From positions 59,804 through 123,803 of the forward strand of contig CAYMDP010000002.1 in the NCBI GenBank assembly GCA_964389375.1: DNA of 64,000 nt. Direction: 5' to 3'. The stretch is from CAYMDP01 sp964389375 (lineage in GTDB: Bacteria; Bdellovibrionota; Bdellovibrionia; Bdellovibrionales; UBA1609). Of the stretch, positions 1 to 8,401 are shown one piece after another (positions within the stretch are counted from its first letter, which is position 1; every line of letters starts with the position of its first letter). The notes under the pieces are model-generated. The model was not told where the DNA came from, ran no database searches, and saw only the letters and a list, made by a program, of their open reading frames with translations. The translations under genes were made by a program, and so were the position numbers.

Positions 1-64
1 TCTTTGATTGTCGGTATTCGGTCTACTGTTAACCGTAGACGGTATTCGGTATTTTAAAAGCAAA

Positions 65-151
65 TGGTGCCCGGGACTGGACTTGAACCAGCACGCCCTT
101 GCGGGCGCTAGCACCTCAAGCTAGTGCGTCTACCAATTTCGCCACCCGGGC
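65..151 (-). tRNA. tRNA-Leu (anticodon GAG)
   Basis: Read on the minus strand, this forms a full class II cloverleaf. The acceptor GCCCGGG pairs with CCCGGGC, followed by discriminator A and an encoded CCA (65-67). The anticodon arm CTAGC/GCTAG encloses the loop TTGAGGT, giving anticodon GAG, which decodes CUC/CUU leucine codons. A long variable arm (GCCC-GCAA-GGGC) and the T-loop GGTTCAAGTCC are present. The layout matches E. coli tRNA-Leu(GAG). Just downstream (positions 12-50) a CCGAATACCG segment occurs twice around a GTCTAC/GTAGAC inverted repeat, which could act in 3' processing or termination. Confidence 0.96.
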
Positions 152-339
152 ACTATAAAAACAGAAATCCAATAGAGCGGCTTCTTTTATCAAATAACCG
201 CTGAACATCAATAGGCAATCCTTTGGCGCTTGACGCGTGCCCCCACCCCCTAAGGGGCCGAAAGATCGCAAGTATTTTGAGGCTCTTTAAACTTTCCTTA
301 ACCACCCGAAGCCCCTTTGTCGTCATAACTAACGAGGGG

Positions 340-442
340 ACCGCATGGACGCGGTAGTGAGTTGGGGGAGCACGGAGGCTCCCAGGTTGGGCCCTTCATG
401 TAAGGGGAGAAAGACCAGGGGATCAGGGGAAAAGATCGGGGG
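340..442 (+). promoter_or_regulatory. Structured G-rich leader upstream of two small genes
   Basis: Two short perfect hairpins follow each other: ACCGC/GCGGT (340-355, 6-nt loop) and GGGAGC/GCTCCC (366-383, 6-nt loop). Four G-runs of four or five bases then fall at 404-407, 418-421, 426-429 and 438-442, with loops of about 10, 4 and 8 nt. This arrangement could form an RNA G-quadruplex just upstream of the AAGGAGG ribosome site at 459-465. The stretch 152-470 contains no convincing gene; an open frame from 345 exists but lacks a ribosome site. I do not recognise a known riboswitch or small RNA family. A regulatory role is inference. Confidence 0.35.
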
Positions 443-470
443 AGAGGCCATACAGACCAAGGAGGGGATG

Positions 471-614
471 ATGGCAATTGGAGAAATGGAGAAGCTTTTA
501 TCTGAGCTTTCCGAGCTTCTTGAAACTTTAAAGTTTCAAAGTCGGGGGCCAGAAAGAAAGCGTCTTCAAAGAAGGGTCTGGCAAATATTAAACCGTCTCG
601 GATCAGCCGCTTAA
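471..614 (+). CDS. Small amphipathic helical protein, 47 aa, unknown function
   Basis: A strong ribosome site, AAGGAGG at 459-465, sits 5 nt before ATG 471; an adjacent in-frame ATG at 468 is too close to it. The frame stays open upstream to 345, but that extension is G-rich and atypical, so the short form is preferred. The product begins MAIGEMEKLLSELSELLE, a leucine/glutamate heptad-like helix, followed by a basic segment (RGPERKRLQRR), suggesting a short coiled-coil protein. It is followed after 10 nt by another small gene at 625, so the two are probably co-transcribed. No family is recognised. Confidence 0.5.
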   Translation: MAIGEMEKLLSELSELLETLKFQSRGPERKRLQRRVWQILNRLGSAA

Positions 615-624
615 GGAGGGCACA

Positions 625-777
625 ATGACCGACGTTCCAGTGATTCTAGTTTTCACGCTACTTTGGGTCGCATCTTTATTTTTGGTGCTGACTTTGTATT
701 TTCGACTGTCCTTTAGCCATCTGTCGAAGCAGATCCGGCGCGCTAAAAATCAGTCCCAAACCTATTCAAAGCGCTAA
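625..777 (+). CDS. Small single-pass membrane protein, 50 aa
   Basis: ATG 625 follows a near-ideal ribosome site, AAGGAGGG at 613-620, just after the stop of the preceding 47-aa gene. The translation has one hydrophobic segment (about residues 5-26, VPVILVFTLLWVASLFLV) followed by a basic tail (KQIRRAKNQSQTYSKR). This predicts an N-out/C-in single-pass inner-membrane peptide under the positive-inside rule. It ends 54 bp before queA. No family is recognised. The ribosome site and clean membrane topology support a real gene, but its role is unknown. Confidence 0.55.
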   Translation: MTDVPVILVFTLLWVASLFLVLTLYFRLSFSHLSKQIRRAKNQSQTYSKR

Positions 778-831
778 AAACTTTACTAAAGCCTTTTCAT
801 CCGTCCATGGGCCCGCTAGATTCCGATTCTT

Positions 832-1866
832 ATGCGGACCTCTGAACTCGATTACAAATATCCAGAGCACTTGATTGCGACAAAGCCCCTAAAGGACTTT
901 CGCACGCTTTATTCGGATGCCGATGGAAAGCTAACAGAGCTTAAAAAATCAGACTTAGTTCAACTCTTTCGTCCCAACGACCTTTTGATTATCAATCAAA
1001 CTCAAGTCGAACCTCGCAGAGTTTTTTCAGAAGACCAGCTCGAAGTTTTGTTTGTTGAGCAAATCGATCCTTTGCACTGGAAAGTTTTATTTCCCGCAAG
1101 TCGCTTGAAGTCTCCCTATATATTAAAACTTCCTCTAGGCCTTGAATTGAAATTAGTAGAAAAAGGCCTGCCACAAACCGTGGCTCTTAACAAACCTATC
1201 GAGGCCTCTTACTTTCAAGAAGTTGGAGAAATGGCTCTTCCTCCCTATATCCAGAAAGCTCGCGGCGAAAGACACTCGGGCTTCGAAGATAAAAACTGGT
1301 ATCAAACCGAGTGGGCAAAAAATCCCGGAAGCTCTGCGGCTCCCACGGCCAGTCTTCATTTTACTTTGGAAGATTTCGAGCAGTTTAAAAAACAAGGTGT
1401 TCAAATCGAAGCTTTAACCCTTCATGTGGGCCTCGGAACATTTCTTCCGGTAAAAACGGAGAATTTAAGAGATCATCCGATTCATTCAGAACAAGTCGAA
1501 ATTCAAAGATCGACAATTCAGGCCCTTGAGGATGCAAAAAAAAACGGAGGCCGGGTTTGGGCCTTGGGCACAACCGTAACTCGTGCTTTAGAGGCCTTTG
1601 CCCAGGGGCAACTCGAAATCCAAAAAAACGGCGACGCCACGGGCGAGGCCAAAATTTTGATTCTGCCCGGATACGATTTTAAAGTCGTCGATGTCCTAAT
1701 GACCAACTTTCACCAACCTCAAAGCACGCTTTTGGCCCTGGTCAGCGCCTTTGCCGGACTTGAACGAGTGCAAAGTGCTTATAAATTTGCTATTCAGAAC
1801 CAGTTCAGACTTTTTAGCTATGGAGACTTAAGCATATGGGTCAAGACCCCGCCCACTTCAAATTAG
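832..1866 (+). CDS. queA: S-adenosylmethionine:tRNA ribosyltransferase-isomerase QueA
   Basis: QueA transfers and isomerises the ribosyl moiety of SAM onto 7-aminomethyl-7-deazaguanine at tRNA position 34, giving epoxyqueuosine. The 344-aa length fits the family (E. coli 356). Conserved signatures are visible: DYKYPEHLIA near the N-terminus, DHPIHSE around residue 215, GTTVTRALEA around 247, and the hallmark TNFHQPQSTLLALVSAFAG around 290. ATG 832 gives a normal QueA N-terminus (MRTSELDY). The 3' end overlaps the start of tgt by 31 bp, indicating tight translational linkage of consecutive queuosine-pathway enzymes. Confidence 0.96.
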   Translation: MRTSELDYKYPEHLIATKPLKDFRTLYSDADGKLTELKKSDLVQLFRPNDLLIINQTQVEPRRVFSEDQLEVLFVEQIDPLHWKVLFPASRLKSPYILKLPLGLELKLVEKGLPQTVALNKPIEASYFQEVGEMALPPYIQKARGERHSGFEDKNWYQTEWAKNPGSSAAPTASLHFTLEDFEQFKKQGVQIEALTLHVGLGTFLPVKTENLRDHPIHSEQVEIQRSTIQALEDAKKNGGRVWALGTTVTRALEAFAQGQLEIQKNGDATGEAKILILPGYDFKVVDVLMTNFHQPQSTLLALVSAFAGLERVQSAYKFAIQNQFRLFSYGDLSIWVKTPPTSN

Positions 1867-2954
1867 AAGCCCAAGACGGGGAAGCCAGGGCCACTCGTCT
1901 TCAGACGGCCCATGGTGTGATTGAAACTCCTGTTTTTATGCCAGTCGGAACCAAGGCCACCGTTAAGGGAATGCTCCCCGAAGAATTAATCGCTCTCGGT
2001 GCCCAAGTTGTTTTGGGTAACACCTATCATCTTCATTTGCGCCCCGGAGAAGAAATCATTCGGACCCTTGGTGGACTTCATAAATTTATGAACTGGCATA
2101 AGCCGATCCTGACCGACAGTGGGGGCTTTCAGGTTTTTTCGCTTTCAAAGTTAAATAAAATTTCAGAAGACGGCGTCGAATTTCGCAGTCACCTCGACGG
2201 GGCAAAACACTTTATTAGTCCCGAAAAAAGTATGCAAATTCAGATGGCCTTGGGATCGGACATCGTCATGGCCTTTGATGAATGTCTGTCGCATCCCTCA
2301 CCCAAAGACAAAATTAAAGAGTCTATGGATTTAACACTTCGTTGGTTAAATCGCTCGAAGGCGGCAATGACCCGCGAAGAAAGCCTTTTGTTTGGAATTG
2401 TTCAAGGGGGCCTTGATCTTGAACTGCGACTTGAAAGTCTTCAGCAAATCACCAGTGTCGATCTTCCCGGCTACGCCTTAGGCGGCTTTAGTGTGGGTGA
2501 GCCCATCGAGCTGATGCACGGACTGGTTAAAGAAGTCGGGCCGAAGATGCCTAAAAATAAACCTCGCTACCTTATGGGTGTGGGTACGCCCTTGGATTTA
2601 ATTCTTTGCGTGGATGCTGGGATTGATATGTTTGATTGCGTTATGCCGACACGGGTTGCGCGAAACGGAACGCTTTTTACCTGGAGCGGGAAGGTCTCAA
2701 TCAAGCGGACTGAATATAAAGAGGATCCAAGCCCACTGGATCCCGAATGTGAATGCATGACCTGTCGAAATTATTCGAAGGCCTATTTAAGACATCTGTT
2801 TTTAAGCGGGGAGATCCTATCCTCCAGACTGAACACGATTCATAATCTTCATTTCTATCTAGATCTGATGAAAAAAGCTCGAGCCCATATTTTGGCCGGA
2901 ACCTGGGCCAGCTTTCGCGATCATTGCCTAACGCGCTTCATCAAGACCGATTGA
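1836..2954 (+). CDS. tgt: Queuine/preQ1 tRNA-guanine transglycosylase
   Basis: Tgt exchanges guanine-34 of GUN-anticodon tRNAs for preQ1, the step before QueA. The 372-aa product matches bacterial Tgt. The general-base Asp lies in TDSGGFQVFSL (D94) and the nucleophile Asp in MFDCVMPTRVARNG (D267). The zinc site is C305-x-C307-xx-C310 with H336. The substrate-pocket segment GGFSVGE is present. Translation starts inside queA (31-bp overlap). With queA upstream and queC at 8402, the window encodes three queuosine steps. A 9-bp AT-rich hairpin follows the stop. Confidence 0.97.
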   Translation: MGQDPAHFKLEAQDGEARATRLQTAHGVIETPVFMPVGTKATVKGMLPEELIALGAQVVLGNTYHLHLRPGEEIIRTLGGLHKFMNWHKPILTDSGGFQVFSLSKLNKISEDGVEFRSHLDGAKHFISPEKSMQIQMALGSDIVMAFDECLSHPSPKDKIKESMDLTLRWLNRSKAAMTREESLLFGIVQGGLDLELRLESLQQITSVDLPGYALGGFSVGEPIELMHGLVKEVGPKMPKNKPRYLMGVGTPLDLILCVDAGIDMFDCVMPTRVARNGTLFTWSGKVSIKRTEYKEDPSPLDPECECMTCRNYSKAYLRHLFLSGEILSSRLNTIHNLHFYLDLMKKARAHILAGTWASFRDHCLTRFIKTD

Positions 2955-2963
2955 AGCTAGCTG

Positions 2964-2984
2964 AAATCAATTTTCAATTGATTT
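2964..2984 (+). terminator. AT-rich perfect hairpin after tgt
   Basis: AAATCAATT (2964-2972) and AATTGATTT (2976-2984) form a perfect 9-bp stem with a 3-nt loop 9 nt after the tgt stop. GC content is low, so it would be a weak terminator or an mRNA processing/stability element. A second inverted repeat (GGTGAT/ATCACC, about 2999-3021) follows just before the yajC ribosome site. The pair may tune expression between the queuosine and Sec parts of the operon. Confidence 0.35.
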
Positions 2985-3035
2985 ATTGGCCTCCCAGTGG
3001 TGATTTCACCCCCTCATCACCGAGGAGGAATTTAG

Positions 3036-3362
3036 ATGTTATTTAGCTCACTTGCATATGCTCAAGAGGCTGGCCAGGCCGTGCAAAAACCTGGAATTTT
3101 TGAACAGTTGATGCCTTTCGTTTTTGTGATCGTGATCTTCTATTTTCTTTTAATCCGACCCCAACAAAGAAAAGCCAAAGCTCACCTTGAGTTCTTAGGG
3201 GGTTTAAAGCGCGGTGATTCCGTTTTGACATCTGGTGGAATCTTCGGGACCATTGAGGGCTTAAACGATCAATTTGTGACATTACAAGTTGCGGACGATG
3301 TGAAAGTGCGGATTTTGAAAACGCAAATCGCCTCTTCTGTCGCTGACGAGCAAAAAAAGTAA
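3036..3362 (+). CDS. yajC: Preprotein translocase subunit YajC
   Basis: YajC is the small inner-membrane partner of SecDF. The product (108 aa) has an N-terminal hydrophobic stretch, a main transmembrane segment (about residues 27-43, MPFVFVIVIFYFLLIRPQQRK) and the family signature LLIRPQQRKxKxHxxFLxxLKRGDSVLTSGGIFGTI. The ribosome site GAGGAGG lies 6-8 nt before ATG 3036. It is followed by secD after 15 bp, the usual yajC-secD-secF order downstream of tgt seen in many proteobacteria. Confidence 0.96.
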   Translation: MLFSSLAYAQEAGQAVQKPGIFEQLMPFVFVIVIFYFLLIRPQQRKAKAHLEFLGGLKRGDSVLTSGGIFGTIEGLNDQFVTLQVADDVKVRILKTQIASSVADEQKK

Positions 3363-3377
3363 AAGGGAACCTAAAAA

Positions 3378-5072
3378 ATGATTGAAAGTCTTAAAGCCCG
3401 AGTTGGGATTGTTATTGCCTCGATCGTATTGGCTATTATTTGGGTTCTGCCCAACTTTGCCGATTTCGGCGAGGGCTGGTGGTTTTCGACTCAAAAACTT
3501 GTTTATGGGTTGGACATTCAAGGTGGACTTCATCTTGTGATGGGAGTGGACACCGAGGGCGTCATTCGAGAAAAAGCAAGTCGAATTGCTCGGGGTTTTA
3601 AAAGCGAGCTTGAAGAAAAAAAGATTCGCTTTCGCTCGGTGGAATTGGACCAAAAAACCGGACAAGAACTTACAGTTAGTTTAGAAAGTGCCGCCGATGT
3701 GGCTGCGGTTCAGGCCCATATCGACGAGCTTTATGCAACGACGCTTCAAGTTCTCAATCAAACGGGACTCGATTTTCAACTTAAGATTTATGATGCTCGA
3801 ATTCGAGAATTCAAAGAACAGATTCTAAGTCAATCCATTGAAGTTATCCGTAACCGTATCGATGAGTTCGGTGTGGCCGAACCCAGCATTTCTGCTCAAG
3901 GTGACGACCGAATTTTGGTTCAACTTCCTGGGATTAAGGATTCCACAAAAGCTAAAGAGCTGGTCAATCGAACAGCTCGCATGGTTTTCAGAATTGTTGG
4001 CGACGAAGTCAGCCCTGCGGCCTTAGCGGAGATGATTCAAACCGCAGAAACCGAGGGCGGCTACGCTTTAGGAAAAGACGGAATGACCTATTCGGCCTAT
4101 GTGGCGCGGATTAATGCGGATTTAAAGGCTAAACTTCCTCCAGATCGAATGGTCGCATTTGAAAAGGCAGAAAATGCGGCGACTATGGACGTCGGGAAAA
4201 TCCCTTACTTGTTGAAAACCGACCAAGATTTGGGTGGAGAGCTTTTAGAAGACGCTTTCGTCGGACCGGATGAGTACGGAAACCCACAAGTTAACTTTCG
4301 CTTCGGGACCGAAGGGCGACGGATGTTTTCGGCACTGACTGGTGCGAATGTTAAAAAACAAATGGCGATTTTATTAGATGACGTCGTACAGAGTGCTCCG
4401 GTTATTCAAGGTCAGATTTCTTCCAACTCTGCAGTCATCACCTTAAACCAAAGAAATTATCAAGAGTCCCTGGCTGAAGCGAATTTTATTGCGACAGCCC
4501 TGCGAGCGGGAGCATTGCCAGCGGCCTTGCAGCAACTTGAAGAGCGAACAGTTGGTCCGACCTTAGGCGCGGACTCGATTAACAAAGGAAAGACTGCGGG
4601 TATTGTCGGGCTTTTATTGGTTTTTGTATTTATGTTGGTCTACTACAAGAAATTGGGCATTGTTGCCGACATCGTCCTGGGCTTAAATATGTTGATGATT
4701 CTTGCAGTCTTAACCTCTTTGGGTGCGACTTTAACTTTACCTGGGGTTGCGGGCTTGGTGTTAACCATCGGTATGGCGGTTGATGCAAACGTGATTATTT
4801 TCGAGCGCATAAAAGAGGAACTTAAAAAAGGTGCGGGCCTTCGAATCGCAATTAAAGATGGCTTCGGCAATGCTCTTTCTGCAATTGTGGATTCCAACAT
4901 CACAACCGTGATTACCTGTGTCGTGTTGATTTACTTCGGAAGCGGCCCTGTGCGTGGCTTTGGAGTGACTTTAATCATCGGAATCATCACTTCGATGTAC
5001 ACAGCAGTGTTTGTCTCTCGAGTGATTCTAGATTTAATGGTGAACAAATTTAACGTTCAAAAAATTGCCTAA
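3378..5072 (+). CDS. secD: Protein translocase subunit SecD
   Basis: SecD forms, with SecF, the proton-driven RND-type complex that assists late steps of Sec export from the periplasmic side. The product (564 aa) has an N-terminal membrane helix, the motif LVYGLDIQGGLHLVMGVD (about residues 38-55), a large periplasmic P1 domain and a C-terminal six-helix bundle. The bundle carries GMAVDANVIIFERIKEEL (about residues 465-482), containing the conserved functional Asp. The start follows yajC by 15 bp and secF follows 20 bp downstream. It fits the family in length and domain order. Confidence 0.97.
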   Translation: MIESLKARVGIVIASIVLAIIWVLPNFADFGEGWWFSTQKLVYGLDIQGGLHLVMGVDTEGVIREKASRIARGFKSELEEKKIRFRSVELDQKTGQELTVSLESAADVAAVQAHIDELYATTLQVLNQTGLDFQLKIYDARIREFKEQILSQSIEVIRNRIDEFGVAEPSISAQGDDRILVQLPGIKDSTKAKELVNRTARMVFRIVGDEVSPAALAEMIQTAETEGGYALGKDGMTYSAYVARINADLKAKLPPDRMVAFEKAENAATMDVGKIPYLLKTDQDLGGELLEDAFVGPDEYGNPQVNFRFGTEGRRMFSALTGANVKKQMAILLDDVVQSAPVIQGQISSNSAVITLNQRNYQESLAEANFIATALRAGALPAALQQLEERTVGPTLGADSINKGKTAGIVGLLLVFVFMLVYYKKLGIVADIVLGLNMLMILAVLTSLGATLTLPGVAGLVLTIGMAVDANVIIFERIKEELKKGAGLRIAIKDGFGNALSAIVDSNITTVITCVVLIYFGSGPVRGFGVTLIIGIITSMYTAVFVSRVILDLMVNKFNVQKIA

Positions 5073-5092
5073 GCGAATTGGAGTAAGAGTTC

Positions 5093-6043
5093 ATGTCTAA
5101 AGCAAATACGGCACAAACAAAGTCAAATCGGGTTAGCCCCGGTCGATTTAATTTTATGTCTGTTTCAAATTATTTTGCGGTTGTATCGACAATCTTGGTT
5201 GTTGTGGCCTTAGTTGATATTTTCGCTCAGGGCTTTAATTACGGGATTGATTTTGCCGGCGGGACCGAAATTCAAGTTCAGTTTGGGCAGCCCATCGAAC
5301 AAAGTCGAGTGGTTCAGTTCACGCAGGATCAGGGCTACAGCAACGCAACTGTTCAATCTTTTGAAGAGTCTCGTGAGTATCTGATTCGCCTTGAATCCAT
5401 TCAGGGCGCAACGGACCAAGAAACCAACCAACTGATGAACTCAATGCTAGAAAAACTGACTTCGGGATTAGCTGGCTCTTTTGCAGATGAGAGTGCGGTG
5501 GTGCGAAGAGTGGATTCGGTCGGTCCCCAGATCGGGAGCGAGTTAAAAAGAAACGGAGTTTTGGCTCTGTTTTACAGTCTATTGATGATTCTAATCTACG
5601 TAGCCCTTCGTTTTGATTACAAATTTGCCCCAGCGGCGGTCTTTTGTTTGTTTCATGATGCGATTGTGACCATGGGAATTTTTGCGGTCTTCCAAAGAGA
5701 AGTAAACGTTCAGACCATGGCAGCGATTATGACTTTGATCGGATACTCACTGAATGACACGATTATTATTTTTGATCGAGTCAGAGAGAATCTAAAGATC
5801 TATCGCGACCAAAATCTGACCTGGGTCATCAATCGATCGATTAATGATACGCTTTCTCGAACTCTCTTGACCTCTTTTACAACTTTGTTGGCCGTAGGCG
5901 CAATGTACTTCTTTGCTGACGGAGTAATTCGTGATTTCGCCTTTACTTTGGGAATTGGAATGGTCTTGGGAACTTATTCGACAATCTATGTCGCATCACC
6001 CCTCGTACTTCTATTCGACAAGTTTCAAGGTAAGGCAGTATAG
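5093..6043 (+). CDS. secF: Protein translocase subunit SecF
   Basis: SecF is the second half of the SecDF complex. The product (316 aa) shows the N-terminal helix, the FNYGIDFAGGTEIQVQF motif (about residues 47-63), a short periplasmic domain and six C-terminal membrane segments, with YSLNDTIIIFDRVRENL around residue 220. The SecF-typical SLNDTIIIFDR segment is intact. The gene lies 20 bp after secD and ends 8 bp before recJ, consistent with one transcript. Confidence 0.97.
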   Translation: MSKANTAQTKSNRVSPGRFNFMSVSNYFAVVSTILVVVALVDIFAQGFNYGIDFAGGTEIQVQFGQPIEQSRVVQFTQDQGYSNATVQSFEESREYLIRLESIQGATDQETNQLMNSMLEKLTSGLAGSFADESAVVRRVDSVGPQIGSELKRNGVLALFYSLLMILIYVALRFDYKFAPAAVFCLFHDAIVTMGIFAVFQREVNVQTMAAIMTLIGYSLNDTIIIFDRVRENLKIYRDQNLTWVINRSINDTLSRTLLTSFTTLLAVGAMYFFADGVIRDFAFTLGIGMVLGTYSTIYVASPLVLLFDKFQGKAV

Positions 6044-6051
6044 TTTTCCCC

Positions 6052-7776
6052 ATGGGGGAATGGATATCCAATTCAAATCAAGAGGAGCGCGCGGCTCCTC
6101 TTTCAATGCCCGCTCTGGTTTGGAGATGGCTGTCCTCCAAGGGTTTCACCGAAGCTGAAGCCATTCAAAATTTATTTCAGCCCTCCTTAAAGTCCTTAAC
6201 TCATCCCTTTGCAATTTCTGGAATGGAAAAGGCAGTAGAGCGCTTAAGTCGCGCTTTTGAGTCCCGCGAAAGTCTATGCGTCTATGCGGATTTTGATCTG
6301 GATGGAACCAGTGGGGCGGCACTTCTTCATGAGGGCCTAAAACTTTTAGGCTTTGAAGGGCATCAGATCATTCAGCCCCTAAGGCTGTCTGAAGGTTACG
6401 GCTTTCATTCTCATATTGTCGAGGACCTTGCGGATCAAGGGGTAAAAGTCATCATCACGGTGGATGTTGGTATTACTGCAATTGAGGCGGTTCAACGAGC
6501 AGGGGACCTTGGAATCGACGTGATCTTAACGGATCACCATCTTCCAAAAGAGCAATTGCCCGAAGCCTACGTCGTATTAAATCCCAATAAAGGAGATTGT
6601 GCTTCGGGACTGTCGCATTTGTGTGGAGCCGGAGTTGCTTTTTATCTATTGCTGGCTTTAAAGATGGAGTTGAAAAAACGTGGGCTTCTGCAATCCGATC
6701 CAGATCTTCGCAGCATTTTAGATTGTTTCGTGATTGGAACTTTGACCGATATGGTCCCTTTGATTGCCGAAAATCGAGTCTTGATCAAGCATGGCCTTAA
6801 GGCCTTAGAAAACACAAAGCGGCCCGGGCTTAAGGTTTTGTTGGAGAATCTAAACTTAAGTGGACGAGAACTGACTAGCCAAGAAGTCGCGATTCGGTTT
6901 GCGCCAAAGTTAAATGCTTTGTCTCGGATGGAGCTGGGTTTAAGGCCCATCGATGTATTTACCGTCGAAGACCGAGCTGAGGCAGAAACCATGATTCGCT
7001 CAGTGCTAGATGCCAATGACTTAAGAGTTCAGCTTCAGCAAGAGGCCGAGCAATCTGCGATGGAGCAGTTGACTGAAGAGCAGGTAAAAAAAGACAAATT
7101 TGTTTGGATCTGGTCAAAAGATTTTCATAAAGGTGTGATCGGTCTTGTCGCCACCAGACTATCGCAAACTTTCGGAGTTCCGGCCTTTGTCGGAACATTG
7201 ACCGAAGAAGGAAAGATTGCCGGAAGTGGCCGCAGTCCGGACGGGGAAAGATTAAATTTATTAAGCCTTCTTCAAGGGGCCGCTGAAAAGTTGAATCGCT
7301 TTGGTGGCCACACGGCCGCTTGTGGTTTTGAGCTAGATGTCGAACACGCCGAATTTTTGACCGAGGCTTTTCGAAGGCAACTTCAAGACAAAGATTTAAG
7401 TGATTTTGCACCCCGAGTTTCTTTTGACGTCGAAGCTCAGCTTTCTGAAGTCGACGACAATTTTATGAGATGGTATTCGCAACTAGAGCCCTTTGGCGTG
7501 GGCTTCGAATCAGCAAAACTGAAGTTTTCGAACTTACAGCTTAAGGCCCTCAGAGCCTTAAGTGGGGGAAAACACTATAAATTGACCTTTGGAGATCGGA
7601 CCAGCAGTTGCCGTCTTGATGCCCTATGGTTTTCTCCACCGGCCCAGCACCCAGTTATGGCAAAAGGGCTGGATCTGGGGTCATTTATGGATATTGTGGC
7701 CGAGCCTCAGATGAATCATTTTGCTGGGCGCTCGACGGTTCAATTGATTTTAAAAGACATTCGCTTCGCCTATTAG
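6052..7776 (+). CDS. recJ: Single-stranded-DNA-specific exonuclease RecJ
   Basis: RecJ degrades single-stranded DNA 5' to 3' in RecF-pathway recombination, base-excision and mismatch repair. The 574-aa product carries the DHH-family motifs: VYADFDLDGTSG (around residue 77, the DxDxDG-type motif I), TDHH (around residue 162), SGLSHLCGAG, and the DHHA1 motif GGHTAACGFE (around residue 423) followed by the OB-fold region. ATG 6052 lies 8 nt after secF. The secF-recJ arrangement suggests co-transcription. No missing catalytic residues are seen. Confidence 0.95.
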   Translation: MGEWISNSNQEERAAPLSMPALVWRWLSSKGFTEAEAIQNLFQPSLKSLTHPFAISGMEKAVERLSRAFESRESLCVYADFDLDGTSGAALLHEGLKLLGFEGHQIIQPLRLSEGYGFHSHIVEDLADQGVKVIITVDVGITAIEAVQRAGDLGIDVILTDHHLPKEQLPEAYVVLNPNKGDCASGLSHLCGAGVAFYLLLALKMELKKRGLLQSDPDLRSILDCFVIGTLTDMVPLIAENRVLIKHGLKALENTKRPGLKVLLENLNLSGRELTSQEVAIRFAPKLNALSRMELGLRPIDVFTVEDRAEAETMIRSVLDANDLRVQLQQEAEQSAMEQLTEEQVKKDKFVWIWSKDFHKGVIGLVATRLSQTFGVPAFVGTLTEEGKIAGSGRSPDGERLNLLSLLQGAAEKLNRFGGHTAACGFELDVEHAEFLTEAFRRQLQDKDLSDFAPRVSFDVEAQLSEVDDNFMRWYSQLEPFGVGFESAKLKFSNLQLKALRALSGGKHYKLTFGDRTSSCRLDALWFSPPAQHPVMAKGLDLGSFMDIVAEPQMNHFAGRSTVQLILKDIRFAY

Positions 7777-7814
7777 CCGTCTCACCCTCAACTGAGGGCG
7801 TTTTCCGCCTTGGC

Positions 7815-7897
7815 TAGGGCCTGTCCTTAGTCGTCGTGCCTCGCTCCATCTCAAACTAAAACAAATTAGAGGTAGGGCGAAATGAGGACAGGCCCTA
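7815..7897. repeat. Imperfect 83-nt inverted repeat between recJ and the H1-like gene
   Basis: A perfect 13-bp arm (TAGGGCCTGTCCT at 7815-7827) is mirrored at 7885-7897. Weaker pairing continues inward (CTCGCTCCATCTC against GAGGTAGGGCGA). The whole element lies between recJ and the following gene. It may act as a terminator for the sec-recJ operon or be a degenerate palindromic repeat. It is unlike the 21.5-21.9 kb and 12.2-12.4 kb palindromes. No T-run follows the stem. Confidence 0.5.
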
Positions 7898-7980
7898 TTT
7901 CTTGTGACCCATCCCGACTTGTGCTATCCCTTGAAGAACTTTTGACCGAGAGGGTCATAAGTTTTTTCGGGGGAATACAG

Positions 7981-8391
7981 ATGCAGAAATTAAAAGACGC
8001 CATTCCAGAATCTTTTTGGGAAAAAACTAAAGAAATTGATGCTCGCATTTTAGCGATGACGACAAATAGCCTAGAGCAGGTTCGTCAAAAATTAAACGAT
8101 TCTCGGATCCGTTGGGAAAATGAAAAAGAATATGCACTTTCGCTTGCGATGCGTGTTTTAGACAAAGCACGAAATATTCGGGAAATGGTGGGTGCGGAAG
8201 ATGTTCTTAAAAAAGCGCTTAAGGTTGCAAAAACTAAAGCTAAGACTCCAGCCGCATCGAAGTCCGTAGCGAAACCCATCCTGAAAGTGGCAAAGAAAAA
8301 GGCCGCCCCAGTCTCTGCGGTCAAAAACACTTCGAAAGCCAAAACCTCAAAGGGCTCGGTTGCAAAGAAGAAAGTCAAAAAATTAGTCTGA
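7981..8391 (+). CDS. Small protein with histone H1-like Lys/Ala-rich tail
   Basis: The start is placed at ATG 7981 (MQKLKDAIPESFWEKTKEID), preceded by a GGGGGA purine run; the frame stays open to 7882, but that segment overlaps the palindrome. The product (136 aa) has an N-terminal helical domain of about 75 residues (EQVRQKLNDSRIRWENEKEYAL). A basic tail of about 60 residues of K/A/S/P/V follows (AKTKAKTPAASKSVAKP, AKKKAAPVSAVK). The tail resembles bacterial histone H1-like (HctA/AlgP-type) tails, suggesting nucleic-acid binding; the N-terminal domain resembles phasin-like helices only loosely. It ends 10 bp before queC. Confidence 0.7.
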   Translation: MQKLKDAIPESFWEKTKEIDARILAMTTNSLEQVRQKLNDSRIRWENEKEYALSLAMRVLDKARNIREMVGAEDVLKKALKVAKTKAKTPAASKSVAKPILKVAKKKAAPVSAVKNTSKAKTSKGSVAKKKVKKLV

Positions 8392-8401
8392 GGTCCCAAA
8401 A

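Noticed and set aside
152..344. Cyclic-di-GMP riboswitch or merRNA-like RNA known from Bdellovibrio.
   Set aside because: I looked for the conserved GGCAAACC and tetraloop-receptor pieces and did not find them.
345..470. N-terminal extension of the small gene at 471.
   Set aside because: The extension is G-rich with hairpins and lacks a ribosome site, while a strong one precedes ATG 471.
6642..7411. Two long antisense frames inside recJ.
   Set aside because: They fully overlap intact recJ, show no ribosome site and no recognisable domains; typical shadow frames.
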